Source: Parahaliea maris (GTDB lineage: Bacteria; Pseudomonadota; Gammaproteobacteria; Pseudomonadales; Halieaceae). From it: a stretch of DNA of 64,000 nt. Shown here in pieces: positions 44,955 to 55,552 of the stretch. Every line of letters begins with the position of its first letter. Position 1 is the stretch's first letter. The DNA lies in the NCBI RefSeq assembly GCF_008064665.1, contig NZ_VRZA01000005.1:372001-436000 (forward strand), written 5' to 3'. A model generated the notes under the pieces. The model saw nothing but the letters and a program-made list of their open reading frames with translations, was not told where the DNA came from and did not search any database. A program made the position numbers and the translations under genes.

Positions 44955-45980
44955 CTACTCTTCGTAGGTCACTTCCAGGGTGGCCATGGTGCGACGGTTC
45001 TCGGCGCGGCCTTCCTTGGTGTCGTTGCTGGCGACCGGCTGGGATTCACCGTAACCGACAGGTTTGATGCGACTGGCAGCGATACCGTACTGGTTCACCA
45101 GCATATCCTTGACCGCGTCAGCACGGCGCTGGGACAGCTGCTGGTTGTAGTCGTCCGGACCCACGCTGTCGGTATGGCCTTCCAGCTGCACATCTACATC
45201 GTCGAAGCGCTGGAGGAATTTCGCCAGCTCGCCGATATCACTGAAGTACTGCTCTTTCACCTTGCTGGAGTCGAAGTCGAAGTTCACCTTCAGCTTGATG
45301 GAGGCTACGCGCTCAACCGGCAGTGGGCAGCCGTAGGCGTCAACGCGGGTGCCCGGAGGTGTGCCGGGGCACTGGTCCTTGTCGTCGGTCACGCCGTCGC
45401 CGTCAGAATCAACCGGAGCAGCTGCCACCACCGGCGGCGGTGCGTCTTCCTTCACCTTGCCGAAGTAGTAGTTCAGGCCGGCCGTCAGCAGCAGGTCGTT
45501 GTTGCCCTCGTCCAGGCTATGCACCAGGCGAGCCTCGAGGCGGGCACCGAAGCGGCGCGTCAGCATGTAGCGAATACCGGCGCCGGCGTTGAGGACGGTC
45601 TCTACGGAGTCGGCAAAGTCGGCGTCGAAGTCAATTTCACCGCCACCAAAGGCGAGGTAGGGGCGTACGCGGTTGCCTTCACCGATATAACTGCCGCCGT
45701 AATACAGCATGTCGAGTTGCCAGGTGGCGACGTCGACATCAAAACCGTCATTGGAGCTGGTCTCATCCTCGGCGTAGAAAATCTCGGCGGCCCAGTTGTC
45801 ATCGAAAGCGTACTCGAGGCTCACCCATGGGGTCGCGTGGTCATCGAGGTTGCGATCATTATCGAAATACCACTGGCCAATCCCCCCATTAATGGTAATG
45901 GGTACTTCTGCGGATGCGGGGGCCGCCAGTACCGAAGCCAGTGCTGCACCGGCCGCGAGGGAAAGAATTTGTTTTTTCAT
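44955..45980 (-). CDS. OmpA family outer membrane protein
   Basis: A 341-residue envelope protein. The signal peptide covers about residues 1-24 (MKKQILSLAAGAALAS opening). An eight-stranded OmpA-type beta-barrel extends to about residue 185. A thrombospondin type-3-like calcium segment (DSDGDGVTDDKDQCPGT) and a C-terminal peptidoglycan-binding OmpA domain (NFDFDSSKV; LEGHTDSVG; LSQRRADAV) follow. It should tie the outer membrane to the cell wall. A good sigma-70 promoter lies about 70 bp upstream. The ATG at 45980 has TTAGGAG upstream. Confidence 0.94.
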   Translation of the reverse strand: MKKQILSLAAGAALASVLAAPASAEVPITINGGIGQWYFDNDRNLDDHATPWVSLEYAFDDNWAAEIFYAEDETSSNDGFDVDVATWQLDMLYYGGSYIGEGNRVRPYLAFGGGEIDFDADFADSVETVLNAGAGIRYMLTRRFGARLEARLVHSLDEGNNDLLLTAGLNYYFGKVKEDAPPPVVAAAPVDSDGDGVTDDKDQCPGTPPGTRVDAYGCPLPVERVASIKLKVNFDFDSSKVKEQYFSDIGELAKFLQRFDDVDVQLEGHTDSVGPDDYNQQLSQRRADAVKDMLVNQYGIAASRIKPVGYGESQPVASNDTKEGRAENRRTMATLEVTYEE

Positions 45981-46045
45981 TGTGACGCTTCTCCTAACTA
46001 GAATTACGCACGCCCTACCCGAGTCGTGCGACCCAACTTCCATTC

Positions 46046-46074
46046 AATATAGCAGTGAATTTTGAACTTTCTAA
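46046..46074 (-). promoter_or_regulatory. Sigma-70 promoter for the OmpA-family gene
   Basis: On the minus strand, TTAGAA (46074-46069) and TATATT (46051-46046) are separated by 17 bp within unusually A/T-rich sequence. This leaves a leader of about 60 nt, as expected for an abundant outer-membrane protein mRNA. Confidence 0.55.
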
Positions 46075-46151
46075 TAATGTTGCGGTGGAATTATTACGCT
46101 GGTTTTTGCGCAAATATTACGGAATAACAGGAGCGGAGAGACCGTGCAGGC

Positions 46152-46856
46152 TCACCAGCCGAGCACCTGTTTTACAAAGGGTACCGTCAGTGCCCGCTGC
46201 TCGGCGAGGGAGCGACTGTCCAGAATGTCGAGCACCTCGAGCAACTCCGCCAGCCCCCTGGGAGCCCGGCTGACAACGTACCTGGCCACCTCCGGCGGCA
46301 ACTGCAACCCGCGGCGAGCGGCGCGGAATGCCAGTACCGACGCCTTCTGCTCGTCATCGTAGCCGGGCAGATGATACACGATCCCCCACCCCAGGCGCGA
46401 GCGTAAATCAGCCAGTCGGACTGCCAAGTTGCGCGGAGAGGAATCCGCCGCCAGCAATAACCTGCAGTCTGCCGCCCGCGCCCGGTTAAAAAAGTGGAAC
46501 AGTGCCTGCTCCCAGGCGTCGTTGCCGGCAACGGCCTGCAGGTCATCCAGACACACCAGGGAAAGGGTTTCCACGTCTGCCAGCACCGCGTCGGGAGCGT
46601 AGTCGAGCAACTCCCCAAGGGGCAGATACAGCGCACCTTCTGACGCCAGGTGACAGCTGGCCTGCAACAGGTGGGATTTGCCGCAACCGGGGCTCCCATA
46701 CAGATACAGGACAGGTTCCCCGCCCTCCTCACGCTGCAGCTGCAGCAGCGGCAGCAGGGGAAACAGTGGCTCCGTCACGTAAAAATTGTCGAGGGTGGCG
46801 TCGTCGCGCAACTGCACGTTGAGTGCCAGCTGGTGGCCGCCGGAGGTCGCTGTCAC
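46152..46856 (-). CDS. hda: DnaA regulatory inactivator Hda
   Basis: A 234-residue AAA+ DnaA-like protein lacking the DNA-binding domain IV. With the DNA-loaded sliding clamp it triggers ATP hydrolysis by DnaA. The Walker A is GSPGCGKSHLL near residue 54 and the Walker B is LVCLDDLQ near residue 99. The extreme N terminus, MTATSGGHQLALNVQL, contains the QLALNVQL segment expected to bind the beta clamp. The GTG start at 46856 follows the PerM stop by 2 bp, so they are co-transcribed. Confidence 0.93.
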   Translation of the reverse strand: MTATSGGHQLALNVQLRDDATLDNFYVTEPLFPLLPLLQLQREEGGEPVLYLYGSPGCGKSHLLQASCHLASEGALYLPLGELLDYAPDAVLADVETLSLVCLDDLQAVAGNDAWEQALFHFFNRARAADCRLLLAADSSPRNLAVRLADLRSRLGWGIVYHLPGYDDEQKASVLAFRAARRGLQLPPEVARYVVSRAPRGLAELLEVLDILDSRSLAEQRALTVPFVKQVLGW

Positions 46857-46858
46857 AC

Positions 46859-47941
46859 CTATTCTCCGGTATACAGTTCGCTGGCCCGGTAGCGGGCCAC
46901 TGCGTGGCGTACGAATACCATGATAACCGCCGATACGGGGAGTGCGACCAGCACGCCGAGAAAACCGGCGATCTGCCCTCCGGCCATCAGGGCAAAAATC
47001 ACCGCCACCGGATGAAGCCCGATGCGGTCCCCGACCAGGATCGGGGTAAGGACCACCGATTCCAGCACCTGACCGATAGCGAAGACTAGCGCCACCAGCA
47101 GTAATGCGCCGGGTTCATGGAACTGGAACCACGCCACCAGCAGGGAACTGGCAATACCCACAATAAAGCCAAGGTAGGGCACAATGCTGGCCAGGCCGGC
47201 CACCATCCCCAATACCAGGGCCAGCTGAACACCCACCAGGCTCAGGCCGATGCTGTAAATCACTCCCAGTGCCAGCATCACCAGTAGCTGGCCGCGAATA
47301 AAGGCGCCCAGCACCTCGTCGGCCTCGCCCACCATGACGGTGGTGTTCTCCTGCCAGGCCTTGGGAATCATACGAAGGATTTTCGCCATCAACACGTCCC
47401 AGTCACGCATCAGGTAAAACGCAACCACTGGCACCAGGGCCATATTGAACAGCCAGGCCAGAAGGCCTGCACCGGAGCCGGTGATGCCGCGCAGGGTGGT
47501 GGCGGTAGCCTTGCCCAGTGACTGCCAGTTCTCTGCCAGCCTTGATGTCCAGTCGATTTCAGGCAACCTGGAGACCGGAATGCTCAGGTTGGCCTGGACC
47601 CACGGCAACAGGGTATCAGTCAACCAGCGATAGATGTCCGGCACTTTGCGCACCAGGGCATCCACCTGGTGAATCAGGGCGGGCACAGCAATGAGCAGCG
47701 CCATTACCAGCACCGCGGTCAACACCAGGAACACCACCGTCACCCCCCAGGTACGCCCCATGCCCCGGCGCTCGAGGATGTCCACCAGCGGATCTCCGAG
47801 GTAACCGATCAGCGCCCCCAGCACAAACGGCAGCAGGATCGGTTGCAGCACATAAAAGGCCACTCCTATGGCCAATACGACCCCCACAAACCAGGGCCAG
47901 CGGCGCGGCCCGAGGGGTGAGATGGGGTCTAGTTCTGCCAC
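46859..47941 (-). CDS. AI-2E family transporter (PerM-like permease)
   Basis: A 360-residue inner-membrane protein with about eight helices. It shows the AI-2E family features PFVLGALIGYLGDPLVDILE near residue 38 and ASIVPYLGFIVG near residue 246. Known members export autoinducer-2 or act as Na+/H+ antiporters; the substrate here is unknown. The GTG 47941 start overlaps the DUF2066 gene by 13 bp. The order DUF2066, permease, hda, divergent from purM, is conserved in pseudomonads. Confidence 0.9.
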   Translation of the reverse strand: MAELDPISPLGPRRWPWFVGVVLAIGVAFYVLQPILLPFVLGALIGYLGDPLVDILERRGMGRTWGVTVVFLVLTAVLVMALLIAVPALIHQVDALVRKVPDIYRWLTDTLLPWVQANLSIPVSRLPEIDWTSRLAENWQSLGKATATTLRGITGSGAGLLAWLFNMALVPVVAFYLMRDWDVLMAKILRMIPKAWQENTTVMVGEADEVLGAFIRGQLLVMLALGVIYSIGLSLVGVQLALVLGMVAGLASIVPYLGFIVGIASSLLVAWFQFHEPGALLLVALVFAIGQVLESVVLTPILVGDRIGLHPVAVIFALMAGGQIAGFLGVLVALPVSAVIMVFVRHAVARYRASELYTGE

Positions 47942-49014
47942 TGGTAGTTCAACTCCCCGCTGACCGCCGCCGTGGTCACAGGCACCAGGCGACGGTTCAA
48001 TTCAATGATGGACGCCAGCTGTGAGGCATCGGCCTGTGCCAACAGGCGCAGCTGCAGCCGGTTGCCGCTGATATGTTCGACATTGGCGTGATCGATCAGC
48101 TCAAGTCCCTCCAGCCAGGACACGATCGCGGCGTAATCGGCATAGCTGCGCACATTACTCACCCGCATGGCCACACCGCTGGCGGGGGCGCCGCTGGCCG
48201 CCACCGCGTAGCGCGCGGCCATGTCCTCGGCCACCAGCGCCACGCCGGCATCCAGGAACGCGTCGACCGGTTCCGGAGATGCACTGCGATCGATACGTTC
48301 CCGGGCCGACAGATAGGCCCAGTCACCCAGCCACAGGCCACCCGAGAGCTGACTGAGGCGCCCCGCCAGTATCTCGTCCACCCGGTAGCGCTGGGAGGCC
48401 TGTCGCAGGCTCACCTCATTCAGGGACCAGGCCTGCCCCGGGGACAGTGCCGCTGCGTCGGTCAGGTCGTAAAGCGGGAAGCGCAGGGGCACCCCACGGG
48501 CCTCGAAATCCCGTTCCAGTCGCCGCACCAGTTCGGGCGCGGTTTCGCGATTCACGAACTGGCGCCCCTCCGGTGTGTCCTGCACCAGCCACAACAGCAC
48601 TGCGGGCCGGTTGGCCGTCCACAGAGGCGCCCCGGCCGCATTCAACAACCCGGACACCCAGCGCTGGCTGAATTCGAACCGGGCGGCCAGGGGCTGCTCA
48701 GGATCGTCGGTGCGGGCATAGGAAAACTGCCGAGACTGGGCGAGAGCATCCTCCAGCGCCTCGGCGATGCCGGGAAGACCCAGTACCTCGGTGCTACCGG
48801 AGACCTTTACCAGAACCTGGGAAAGCGCCTCCCGCGCCGCGCGCCCCAGTTCCGCCTGGCTGCGGTCGCTGACCGGGGTCTGGCCGCTGTACAGGTCTTT
48901 CACGAGTTCCGCCCGCAAGGGCGCCGCCAGCACAGCCATCAGCAACAACAGCGCGCCGGCGCGCACGAACAAATTGGTCACCAGAGTTCCCCGGGAAAAT
49001 GCCACGGGCGGCAT
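47929..49014 (-). CDS. DUF2066 domain-containing exported protein
   Basis: A 361-residue periplasmic protein of a proteobacterial family with no assigned function (DUF2066). A hydrophobic signal peptide ends near LAAPLRA. The start is uncertain: ATG 49014 has AAGGG upstream, GTG 48981 has GGGGAA and gives a more standard signal peptide, and ATG 49050 is also in frame. The gene shares a 157-bp divergent region with purM. Confidence 0.82.
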   Translation of the reverse strand: MPPVAFSRGTLVTNLFVRAGALLLLMAVLAAPLRAELVKDLYSGQTPVSDRSQAELGRAAREALSQVLVKVSGSTEVLGLPGIAEALEDALAQSRQFSYARTDDPEQPLAARFEFSQRWVSGLLNAAGAPLWTANRPAVLLWLVQDTPEGRQFVNRETAPELVRRLERDFEARGVPLRFPLYDLTDAAALSPGQAWSLNEVSLRQASQRYRVDEILAGRLSQLSGGLWLGDWAYLSARERIDRSASPEPVDAFLDAGVALVAEDMAARYAVAASGAPASGVAMRVSNVRSYADYAAIVSWLEGLELIDHANVEHISGNRLQLRLLAQADASQLASIIELNRRLVPVTTAAVSGELNYQWQN

Positions 49015-49171
49015 TGTAGCAGCCCTTCGCAACAACGGCAGGCGCCGCATGGAGACCCCGCCCACTGACCACCGGCACTTGTGTGAACAATTGCGCCTGC
49101 GGGGTGTAACGGCGGGGCAATGCCGCTAGAATAGCGGGCCCTCGAGATTTCGATTACCGGACCCAGACCCC

Positions 49172-50215
49172 ATGAGCACAGACAAGGGCGCCCCCTCTCT
49201 CAGCTACCAGGACGCCGGCGTCAATATTGACGCCGGCAACGCACTGGTGGAGCGCATCAAGAGCGTTTCCAAACGCACCGCACGCCCGGAAGTCCTGGGC
49301 GGGCTGGGCGGCTTCGGCGCGCTTTGCGAATTGCCCGCCGGCTACCGCCAGCCGGTGCTGGTCTCGGGTACCGACGGCGTGGGCACCAAACTGCGCCTCG
49401 CCATGGACCTCGGGGTGCACGACACCATCGGCATCGACCTGGTGGCCATGTGCGTCAACGACCTCGTCGTGGCCGGCGCCGAACCCTTGCTGTTTCTCGA
49501 CTATTACGCCACCGGCGCCCTCAATGTGGACACCGCAGTAGATGTGGTAACCGGTATCGGCAAGGGTTGCGAGCTCGCCGGCTGCGCCCTGGTGGGTGGC
49601 GAAACGGCAGAAATGCCCGGCATGTACGAAGGTGAAGACTACGACCTGGCGGGATTCTGCGTGGGCGTGGTCGAAAAGGACGAGATCATCGACGGCAGCC
49701 AGGTGGCTGCTGGTGACGTGCTGGTGGGTATCGCCAGTTCCGGCCCGCACTCCAACGGCTACTCCCTGATCCGCAAGATTATCGAGGTCAGCGGCGCCGA
49801 CCTCAGCCAGCCCCTGGGCGACACCACCCTTGGCAAGGCCCTGCTGGAACCCACTACCATCTACGTGAAGCCGCTGCTGGAGCTGTTCAAGTCGGCGCAG
49901 GTGAAGGCCCTGTCCCACATCACCGGCGGCGGCCTGCTGGAAAACCTGCCCCGGGTTCTGCCCGAAAACTGCAGCGCCCACATCGACACCACCAGCTGGC
50001 AGTGGCCCCCGGTGTTCGAATGGCTGCAGAGCCAGGGCAATGTGGAAACCCGGGAAATGTACCGCACCTTCAATTGCGGCGTGGGCATGGTGCTGTGCGT
50101 AGCGCCGGCCGACCTCGACAAGACACTCGCCACCCTCGACGCGTCCGGCCTCAAGGCCTGGCAGATTGGCCGTATCGAAACCGGTGCACACGGGGTAGAG
50201 CTGGTCGACGCATGA
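49172..50215 (+). CDS. purM: Phosphoribosylformylglycinamidine cyclo-ligase
   Basis: A 347-residue ATP-dependent enzyme (AIR synthetase) closing the imidazole ring in de novo purine synthesis. It shows the family opening [13 protein letters not shown], the [10 protein letters not shown] loop near residue 64, and the [12 protein letters not shown] loop near residue 141. The codons for DAGVNIDAG happen to form a perfect 24-bp palindrome (49214-49237). The stop overlaps the purN start (ATGA). Confidence 0.97.
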   Translation: MSTDKGAPSLSYQDAGVNIDAGNALVERIKSVSKRTARPEVLGGLGGFGALCELPAGYRQPVLVSGTDGVGTKLRLAMDLGVHDTIGIDLVAMCVNDLVVAGAEPLLFLDYYATGALNVDTAVDVVTGIGKGCELAGCALVGGETAEMPGMYEGEDYDLAGFCVGVVEKDEIIDGSQVAAGDVLVGIASSGPHSNGYSLIRKIIEVSGADLSQPLGDTTLGKALLEPTTIYVKPLLELFKSAQVKALSHITGGGLLENLPRVLPENCSAHIDTTSWQWPPVFEWLQSQGNVETREMYRTFNCGVGMVLCVAPADLDKTLATLDASGLKAWQIGRIETGAHGVELVDA

Positions 50216-50868
50216 GTGACACCGCTACGCCTATCGCCATCCTGATCTCCGGCCGCGGCTCCAATATGCAGGCCTTCATCGATGCGGTACAGGCTGGAGA
50301 ACTCGGGGCCCGCATTGCCCTCGTGCTCAGCAACAACCCCGACGCAGGCGGCCTGCAGCGAGCCCGGGAAGCGGGCATCGACACCGCAGTCATCAACCAC
50401 CGCGACTACGCCAGCCGCGAGGATTTCGACGCTGCCATGGTAGCGCGACTACGGGAGGCCGGGGCCGAACTGGTCATCCTGGCCGGCTTCATGCGCATAC
50501 TGACTTCTGTGTTTATTACCGCTTTTAGCGGTCGCCTATTGAACATTCATCCCTCTCTGCTGCCAAAGTACCCGGGACTCAACACTCACCAGCGCGCCCT
50601 GGATGCGGGCGACAGCGAAGCCGGGGTGACAGTGCACTTTGTGACCGAGGAGTTGGACGGGGGACCGCCAGTACTACAGGCAAGAGTACCGGTGGAGCCA
50701 GACGACACCGCCGACACCCTGGCCGCACGCGTGATTGTTGAGGAGCACAAAATCTATCCGCTGGCCGCCCAATGGTACCTCGAGGGCCGGCTCCAGCTGA
50801 GCGATCAAGGAGCGTTTCTCGATGGAGAACGAATACCGGAAGGCGGCATCCAGTACCATGACGCCTGA
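50212..50868 (+). CDS. purN: Phosphoribosylglycinamide formyltransferase
   Basis: A 218-residue enzyme transferring the formyl group of 10-formyl-tetrahydrofolate to GAR in purine synthesis. The phosphate loop is ISGRGSNMQ at about residues 12-20. The catalytic segment [12 protein letters not shown] gives the conserved Asn and His, with the folate-side Asp in TEELDGGPP. It is coupled to purM by a 4-bp overlap. Confidence 0.97.
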   Translation: MSDTATPIAILISGRGSNMQAFIDAVQAGELGARIALVLSNNPDAGGLQRAREAGIDTAVINHRDYASREDFDAAMVARLREAGAELVILAGFMRILTSVFITAFSGRLLNIHPSLLPKYPGLNTHQRALDAGDSEAGVTVHFVTEELDGGPPVLQARVPVEPDDTADTLAARVIVEEHKIYPLAAQWYLEGRLQLSDQGAFLDGERIPEGGIQYHDA

Positions 50869-51610
50869 AGTCAGACCATCCCGTGCAAACGGGCGCCGCC
50901 GGACGCTGTTCCTGGGAGCGTTGCTGAGCCTCGCGCCCATGGTCTGCAGCGCGGTCGACAGCCTGCGACCCTACACTGCCGAGTACAACACCAGCGCCAT
51001 CGGCATGAATCTCACCCTGAACCGGGAGCTGAAGAGCGACGGCGCAGGCGGTTTTACCCTCACCAACGGCGGCAAAATCCTGGTGGCCGGCTTCCACGAG
51101 GTCAGCGTGTTCCGGGTGGAGAACGGCGAGGTCATTCCCAAGTCCTACGTGTACCAGGGCACCGGCCTGATCAATCGCCGCCGCGAGGTGCATATCACCC
51201 CCGGCGAGGAGACCCTGCGCAGCCTGTACAAGGGTGAATGGTACGAGCTGCCGAACAAGCCGGGGACCCTGGACCGCCTGAGCCAGCAGGAACACCTGCG
51301 CCTGCTGATGCTGAACGACCCCAACCCCCGGGACGACCTGGTTATCACCGTTGCCGACGGCCGCAAGGTCAAGGACTACAAAATCGAGTTTGTCGGCGAG
51401 GAAATCGTGGAGACCGGCCTCGGGCCCATCAAAACCCTGCACTTCGAGCGCCTGCACGACGACCCGGACCGCAGCTCGGACATCTGGGTCGCCCCCGACT
51501 GGGATTACCTGATGGTCAAAACCGTTCATGTCGAGGACGACAAGCCGGTGGAAGTGCTGCTGACCAAGGCCAGCATCGAAGGCGTGCCGGTCACCCCGGA
51601 CAGCGAGTAA
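50822..51610 (+). CDS. DUF3108 domain-containing exported protein
   Basis: A 262-residue predicted periplasmic protein of the DUF3108 family, function unknown, regularly found after purN. A signal sequence ends near MVCSA. ATG 50822 has a strong AAGGAG 8 nt upstream but overlaps purN by 47 bp and gives a long charged N-region. ATG 50858 would give a more usual signal peptide with a weaker ribosome site. I annotate the former on ribosome-site strength. Confidence 0.82.
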   Translation: MENEYRKAASSTMTPEVRPSRANGRRRTLFLGALLSLAPMVCSAVDSLRPYTAEYNTSAIGMNLTLNRELKSDGAGGFTLTNGGKILVAGFHEVSVFRVENGEVIPKSYVYQGTGLINRRREVHITPGEETLRSLYKGEWYELPNKPGTLDRLSQQEHLRLLMLNDPNPRDDLVITVADGRKVKDYKIEFVGEEIVETGLGPIKTLHFERLHDDPDRSSDIWVAPDWDYLMVKTVHVEDDKPVEVLLTKASIEGVPVTPDSE

Positions 51611-51641
51611 AACCGGCCCCCCCTGTACCTGTCAGTGCCCG

Positions 51642-52208
51642 TCAGGCCTTGGGCAGGGTCACCCCGCGCTGGCCCTGGTACTTGCCACCGCGATCCTTGT
51701 AGCTGGTTTCACAGACCTCATCCGACTCAAAGAACAGCATCTGTGCCACACCTTCGTTGGCGTAGATCTTGGCGGGCAGGGTGGTGGTGTTGGAAAACTC
51801 CAGGGTTACATGCCCTTCCCACTCCGGCTCCAGGGGTGTCACGTTGACGATGATGCCGCAGCGGGCATAGGTGGATTTGCCCAGGCAGATGGTGAGCACA
51901 TTGCGCGGAATGCGGAAGTACTCCACCGTGCTGGCCAGGGCAAAGGAGTTCGGTGGAATCACACAGACGTCCCCTTCCACGTCGACAAAGCTCTGCTCGT
52001 CGAAATGCTTCGGGTCCACCGTGGCGGAGTTGATATTGGTGAACACCTTGAACTGGTTCGAGCAGCGCACGTCGTAGCCGTAGCTGGAGGTCCCGTAGGA
52101 GATCAGCCGCCGGTCACCGTCGGCCCGGACCTGGCCCGGCGCGAAGGGCTCGATCATGCCCGCCTCTTCCGCCATGCGGCGAATCCACTTGTCTGACTTG
52201 ATGCTCAC
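51642..52208 (-). CDS. dcd: dCTP deaminase
   Basis: A 188-residue trimeric enzyme converting dCTP to dUTP for dTTP synthesis. It shows the dUTPase-like motifs [10 protein letters not shown] near residue 39 and [10 protein letters not shown] near residue 110, then [12 protein letters not shown] near residue 128 with the catalytic Glu. GTG 52208 is the start; the length equals pseudomonad Dcd. It follows apbC by 17 bp. Confidence 0.96.
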   Translation of the reverse strand: MSIKSDKWIRRMAEEAGMIEPFAPGQVRADGDRRLISYGTSSYGYDVRCSNQFKVFTNINSATVDPKHFDEQSFVDVEGDVCVIPPNSFALASTVEYFRIPRNVLTICLGKSTYARCGIIVNVTPLEPEWEGHVTLEFSNTTTLPAKIYANEGVAQMLFFESDEVCETSYKDRGGKYQGQRGVTLPKA

Positions 52209-52225
52209 GCTCTGGCTGCTCCGTG

Positions 52226-53044
52226 TTAGTCGTCGCTGATACTGATGTTGGGAAACTGGCGCACACCGCTGTCGCCACCCTCGACAGCAAGGCTGGCGGC
52301 GATGGCCCGGGCGGCATCGATGTAGGCCTGCGCCTCCGCTGACTCCGGATGGGAGACCACGGTGGGCCGACCGGCGTCGGTCTGCTCGCGAATGGACAGG
52401 GCCAGCGGCAGGCTGGCCAGCAGGGGAACCCCGTAGTCCGCGGCCACCCGGCGGCCACCCTCGGCGCCGAAGACATGCTCACTGTGGCCGCACTGGCTAC
52501 ACACATGCACTGCCATGTTCTCGATAATGCCGAGTATCGGCACGTCCACCTTGCGGAACATCTCGATACCCTTGCGGGCGTCCAGCAGGGCGATGTCCTG
52601 GGGCGTGGTCACGATCACGGCGCCGGCCACGGTCGCCTTTTGCGACAGGGTCAGCTGAATGTCCCCGGTACCGGGAGGCATGTCGATGATCAGGTAATCC
52701 AGTTCACCCCAGGCGGTTTGCTCAAGCATCTGGGCCAGGGCACTGCCGGCCATGGGCCCGCGCCAGACCATCGGTGTGCGCTCACCCGCCAGATAGCCCA
52801 TGGACATCGTTTTCAGGCCGTGGGCTTCCACCGGCAACAGTCGCTCGCCGTCGGCCTGCTGTGGGCGCGTACCTTCCGCCAACCCGAGCATACGCTGCTG
52901 GCTCGGACCGTAAATATCGGCGTCCAGCAGCCCCACGCTGGCGCCCTCGGCGTACAGGGCAAGAGCGAGGTTGACGGCGGTGGTGGATTTGCCCACGCCG
53001 CCTTTGCCGGAAGCAACGGCGATGATGTGCTTGATCTGGTTCAT
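52226..53044 (-). CDS. apbC: Iron-sulfur cluster carrier ATPase ApbC/Mrp (short form)
   Basis: A 272-residue P-loop NTPase that binds and transfers Fe-S clusters. It shows the deviant Walker A GKGGVGKS near residue 11, switch regions DADIYGPS and DMPPGTGD, and the cluster-binding CxxC in VCSQCGH near residue 182. The N-terminal DUF59/MIP18 domain (about 90 residues in E. coli Mrp) is absent, and the sequence upstream does not encode it. ATG 53044 is used; an in-frame ATG at 53083 adds 13 residues. It is divergent from metG. Confidence 0.93.
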   Translation of the reverse strand: MNQIKHIIAVASGKGGVGKSTTAVNLALALYAEGASVGLLDADIYGPSQQRMLGLAEGTRPQQADGERLLPVEAHGLKTMSMGYLAGERTPMVWRGPMAGSALAQMLEQTAWGELDYLIIDMPPGTGDIQLTLSQKATVAGAVIVTTPQDIALLDARKGIEMFRKVDVPILGIIENMAVHVCSQCGHSEHVFGAEGGRRVAADYGVPLLASLPLALSIREQTDAGRPTVVSHPESAEAQAYIDAARAIAASLAVEGGDSGVRQFPNISISDD

Positions 53045-53306
53045 GAGTGCATTCCCGGGCACATTGAGGTCACTGCGATCCATCGGTTACCGGTGCCGCA
53101 AGCGGCGACGGCCGGCCCCGCGGGGACCTTCAGGGCCCTTTCGGGCAAAGGGCGGCAGTATACGCCGGCGCCGGCGCGGCAACAATGGCCACCCCCGGCT
53201 GGAGGCCGGTCGAAAGCCGCGGAAACCCTGGCCTGGCGGGTGAAAAACGCGGGTAAAAGCGCTATAGTGGCGCCCCTTTTTTTGCACCCGACTCCACAGG
53301 CAGACA

Positions 53307-55361
53307 ATGGCTGACAGCAGCACCCGCGATATCCTGGTAACCAGCGCCCTTCCCTACGCCAATGGCTCACTCCACCTGGGCCACTTGCTGGAGATGGTGC
53401 AGACCGACATGTGGGTGCGCTTCCAGAAGTCCCGGGGCCACCGCTGCCACTACGTGTGCGCGGACGACGCCCACGGCACCGCCATCATGCTGACCGCGGA
53501 GAAACTCGGCATCACTCCCGAGGAACAGATCAAGCGGGTCCAGGCGGAACACGAAAAGGACACCGCGGGCTTCCTCATCGGATTCGATAACTACTACAGC
53601 ACCCACTCGCCGGAAAACCGTGCCTGGAGCGAAGAGATCTACCGTCGCCTGCGCGCTAACGGGCACATTGCCACCCGCGCCATCACCCAGGCCTTCGACC
53701 CGGAAAAAGAACTGTTTCTGGCGGATCGCTTCATCAAGGGCACCTGCCCCAAGTGCAAAACGCCCGACCAGTACGGCGACAACTGTGAGGCCTGCGGCGC
53801 CACCTACACCCCCGCTGACCTGATCGACCCGGTATCGGCACTGTCCGGGGCCACTCCGGTGGACCGGGAGTCCGAGCACTACTTCTTTACGCTCCCCGCC
53901 TTCAGCGACATGCTCAAGGAGTGGACCGGCTCCGGCACCCTGCAACCGCAGATCGCCAACAAACTGCGTGAATGGCTGGACGCCGGCCTGCAGGAGTGGG
54001 ATATCAGTCGCGATGCACCCTACTTCGGCTTTGAGATCCCCGACGCCCCGGGCAAGTACTTCTACGTCTGGCTGGACGCTCCCATCGGCTACATGGCCAG
54101 TTTCCAGAATTACTGTGAGCGCGCGGGCCTGGACTTTGACAGCTACTGGCAGAAAAATTCGCAGGCCGAGCTGTACCACTTCATCGGCAAGGACATCATC
54201 AATTTCCACGGCCTGTTCTGGCCGGCGATGCTGCACTCGGCCGGGCTGCGCACCCCCACCGCCATTTACGCCCACGGTTTCCTCACGGTGAACGGGACCA
54301 AGATGTCCAAGAGCCGCGGCACTTTCATCAAGGCCAGTACCTATCTCGAGCATCTCGATGCCGAGTACCTGCGCTATTACTTCGCCGCCAAGCTCAGCGC
54401 CTCAGTGGATGATATCGACCTCAACCTGGAAGACTTCGTCCAGCGGGTCAACGCGGACGTGGTGGGCAAAGTGGTAAATATCGCCAGCCGCTGCGCCGGC
54501 TTCCTGCGCAAGGGCTTCGACAACACCCTGACCCCGAACTGCGCCGAGCCCGAGCTGGTGCAGTCTTTTATAGAGGCCGGACAGGACATCGCCGCGCTGT
54601 ACGAAGGCCGCGAGTTCAACAAGGCCATTCGCGAAATCGTGGCCCTGGCGGACCGCGCCAACCAGTACATCGACGAGAAGAAGCCCTGGGTGCTGGCCAA
54701 GGAAGAAGGCAGTGAGGCCGAGGTCCACGCGGTGTGCAGCGTGGGCATCAACCTGTTCCGGGTGCTGATGACCTACCTGAAGCCCGTACTGCCGGCGATG
54801 GCGGAAAAGTCCGAGGCCTTCCTCAACCACAGCCTGGACTGGACCGCCCTGGAGGCGCCCCTGTGCGACCACCGGTTGGAGAAGTTCAAGCCGCTCATTA
54901 CCCGTATCGATCCCAAGCAGATCGAAGCCATGGTCGAAGCGAGCCGGGAACAGGCGCCCGCTACCGCGGAAGCTGCCGCCAAAACCGCGGCGTCATCTCC
55001 CCAGCCAGCAGCAGAACCCGCCGGGGAAGAGGACAACACCATCGCCTTCGAGGACTTCGCCAAGGTGGATCTGCGGGTCGCGGAAATTGTCGCCGCCGAC
55101 CATGTCGAGGGCGCCGACAAACTCCTGCGCCTCACCCTGAGTCTCGGCGATGGCCAGCGCCAGGTGTTCGCCGGCATCAAGGCGGCCTACGCCCCCGAGA
55201 ACCTGGTGGGCAAACTGACCGTCATGGTCGCCAACCTGGCCCCGCGCAAGATGCGCTTTGGCGTCAGCGAGGGTATGGTGCTGGCGGCCGGCCCCGGCGG
55301 CAAGGACATTTTCCTGCTGGAACCCCACGCGGGCGCCAGGCCCGGCATGCAGGTCAAGTAG
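53307..55361 (+). CDS. metG: Methionyl-tRNA synthetase
   Basis: A 684-residue class I synthetase charging tRNA-Met. The HIGH-type motif is HLGH near residue 23, with zinc-knuckle cysteines in [17 protein letters not shown] near residue 146 and KMSKS near residue 332. An Ala/Pro-rich linker (about 550-580) leads to the C-terminal EMAP/tRNA-binding domain starting [19 protein letters not shown] -10-like box lies at 53263-53268. A 191-bp gap separates it from rsxA. Confidence 0.98.
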   Translation: MADSSTRDILVTSALPYANGSLHLGHLLEMVQTDMWVRFQKSRGHRCHYVCADDAHGTAIMLTAEKLGITPEEQIKRVQAEHEKDTAGFLIGFDNYYSTHSPENRAWSEEIYRRLRANGHIATRAITQAFDPEKELFLADRFIKGTCPKCKTPDQYGDNCEACGATYTPADLIDPVSALSGATPVDRESEHYFFTLPAFSDMLKEWTGSGTLQPQIANKLREWLDAGLQEWDISRDAPYFGFEIPDAPGKYFYVWLDAPIGYMASFQNYCERAGLDFDSYWQKNSQAELYHFIGKDIINFHGLFWPAMLHSAGLRTPTAIYAHGFLTVNGTKMSKSRGTFIKASTYLEHLDAEYLRYYFAAKLSASVDDIDLNLEDFVQRVNADVVGKVVNIASRCAGFLRKGFDNTLTPNCAEPELVQSFIEAGQDIAALYEGREFNKAIREIVALADRANQYIDEKKPWVLAKEEGSEAEVHAVCSVGINLFRVLMTYLKPVLPAMAEKSEAFLNHSLDWTALEAPLCDHRLEKFKPLITRIDPKQIEAMVEASREQAPATAEAAAKTAASSPQPAAEPAGEEDNTIAFEDFAKVDLRVAEIVAADHVEGADKLLRLTLSLGDGQRQVFAGIKAAYAPENLVGKLTVMVANLAPRKMRFGVSEGMVLAAGPGGKDIFLLEPHAGARPGMQVK

Positions 55362-55552
55362 CCCCGGCCGCAACCCGCCGGGTCGGTCCGGGTGCAGAAC
55401 CCCGAACCAGCCCCGGCGGTTATGAGCTTATGACAAATGACGAGTTGTCTGCCCCGCGTGAACTACTTACCATTAGTCGTTTGACTTTGGGGCTTTGACG
55501 CGGGGCCTGCATCCCGCGCAGCAAACGACGTTAATTCAAAGACACTGACTCC

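Noticed and set aside
49214-49237. Perfect 24-bp palindrome inside purM
   Set aside because: It is explained by codons for the conserved residues DAGVNIDAG with symmetric codon choice; no need to invoke an operator, though it is striking.
53138-53165. GGACCTTCAG block upstream of metG, like the interior of the palindromic elements
   Set aside because: Only about ten bases match and the surrounding blocks and termini are missing.
55481-55552. TTGACT upstream of rsxA as a -35 box
   Set aside because: No acceptable -10 hexamer lies 16-18 bp downstream.
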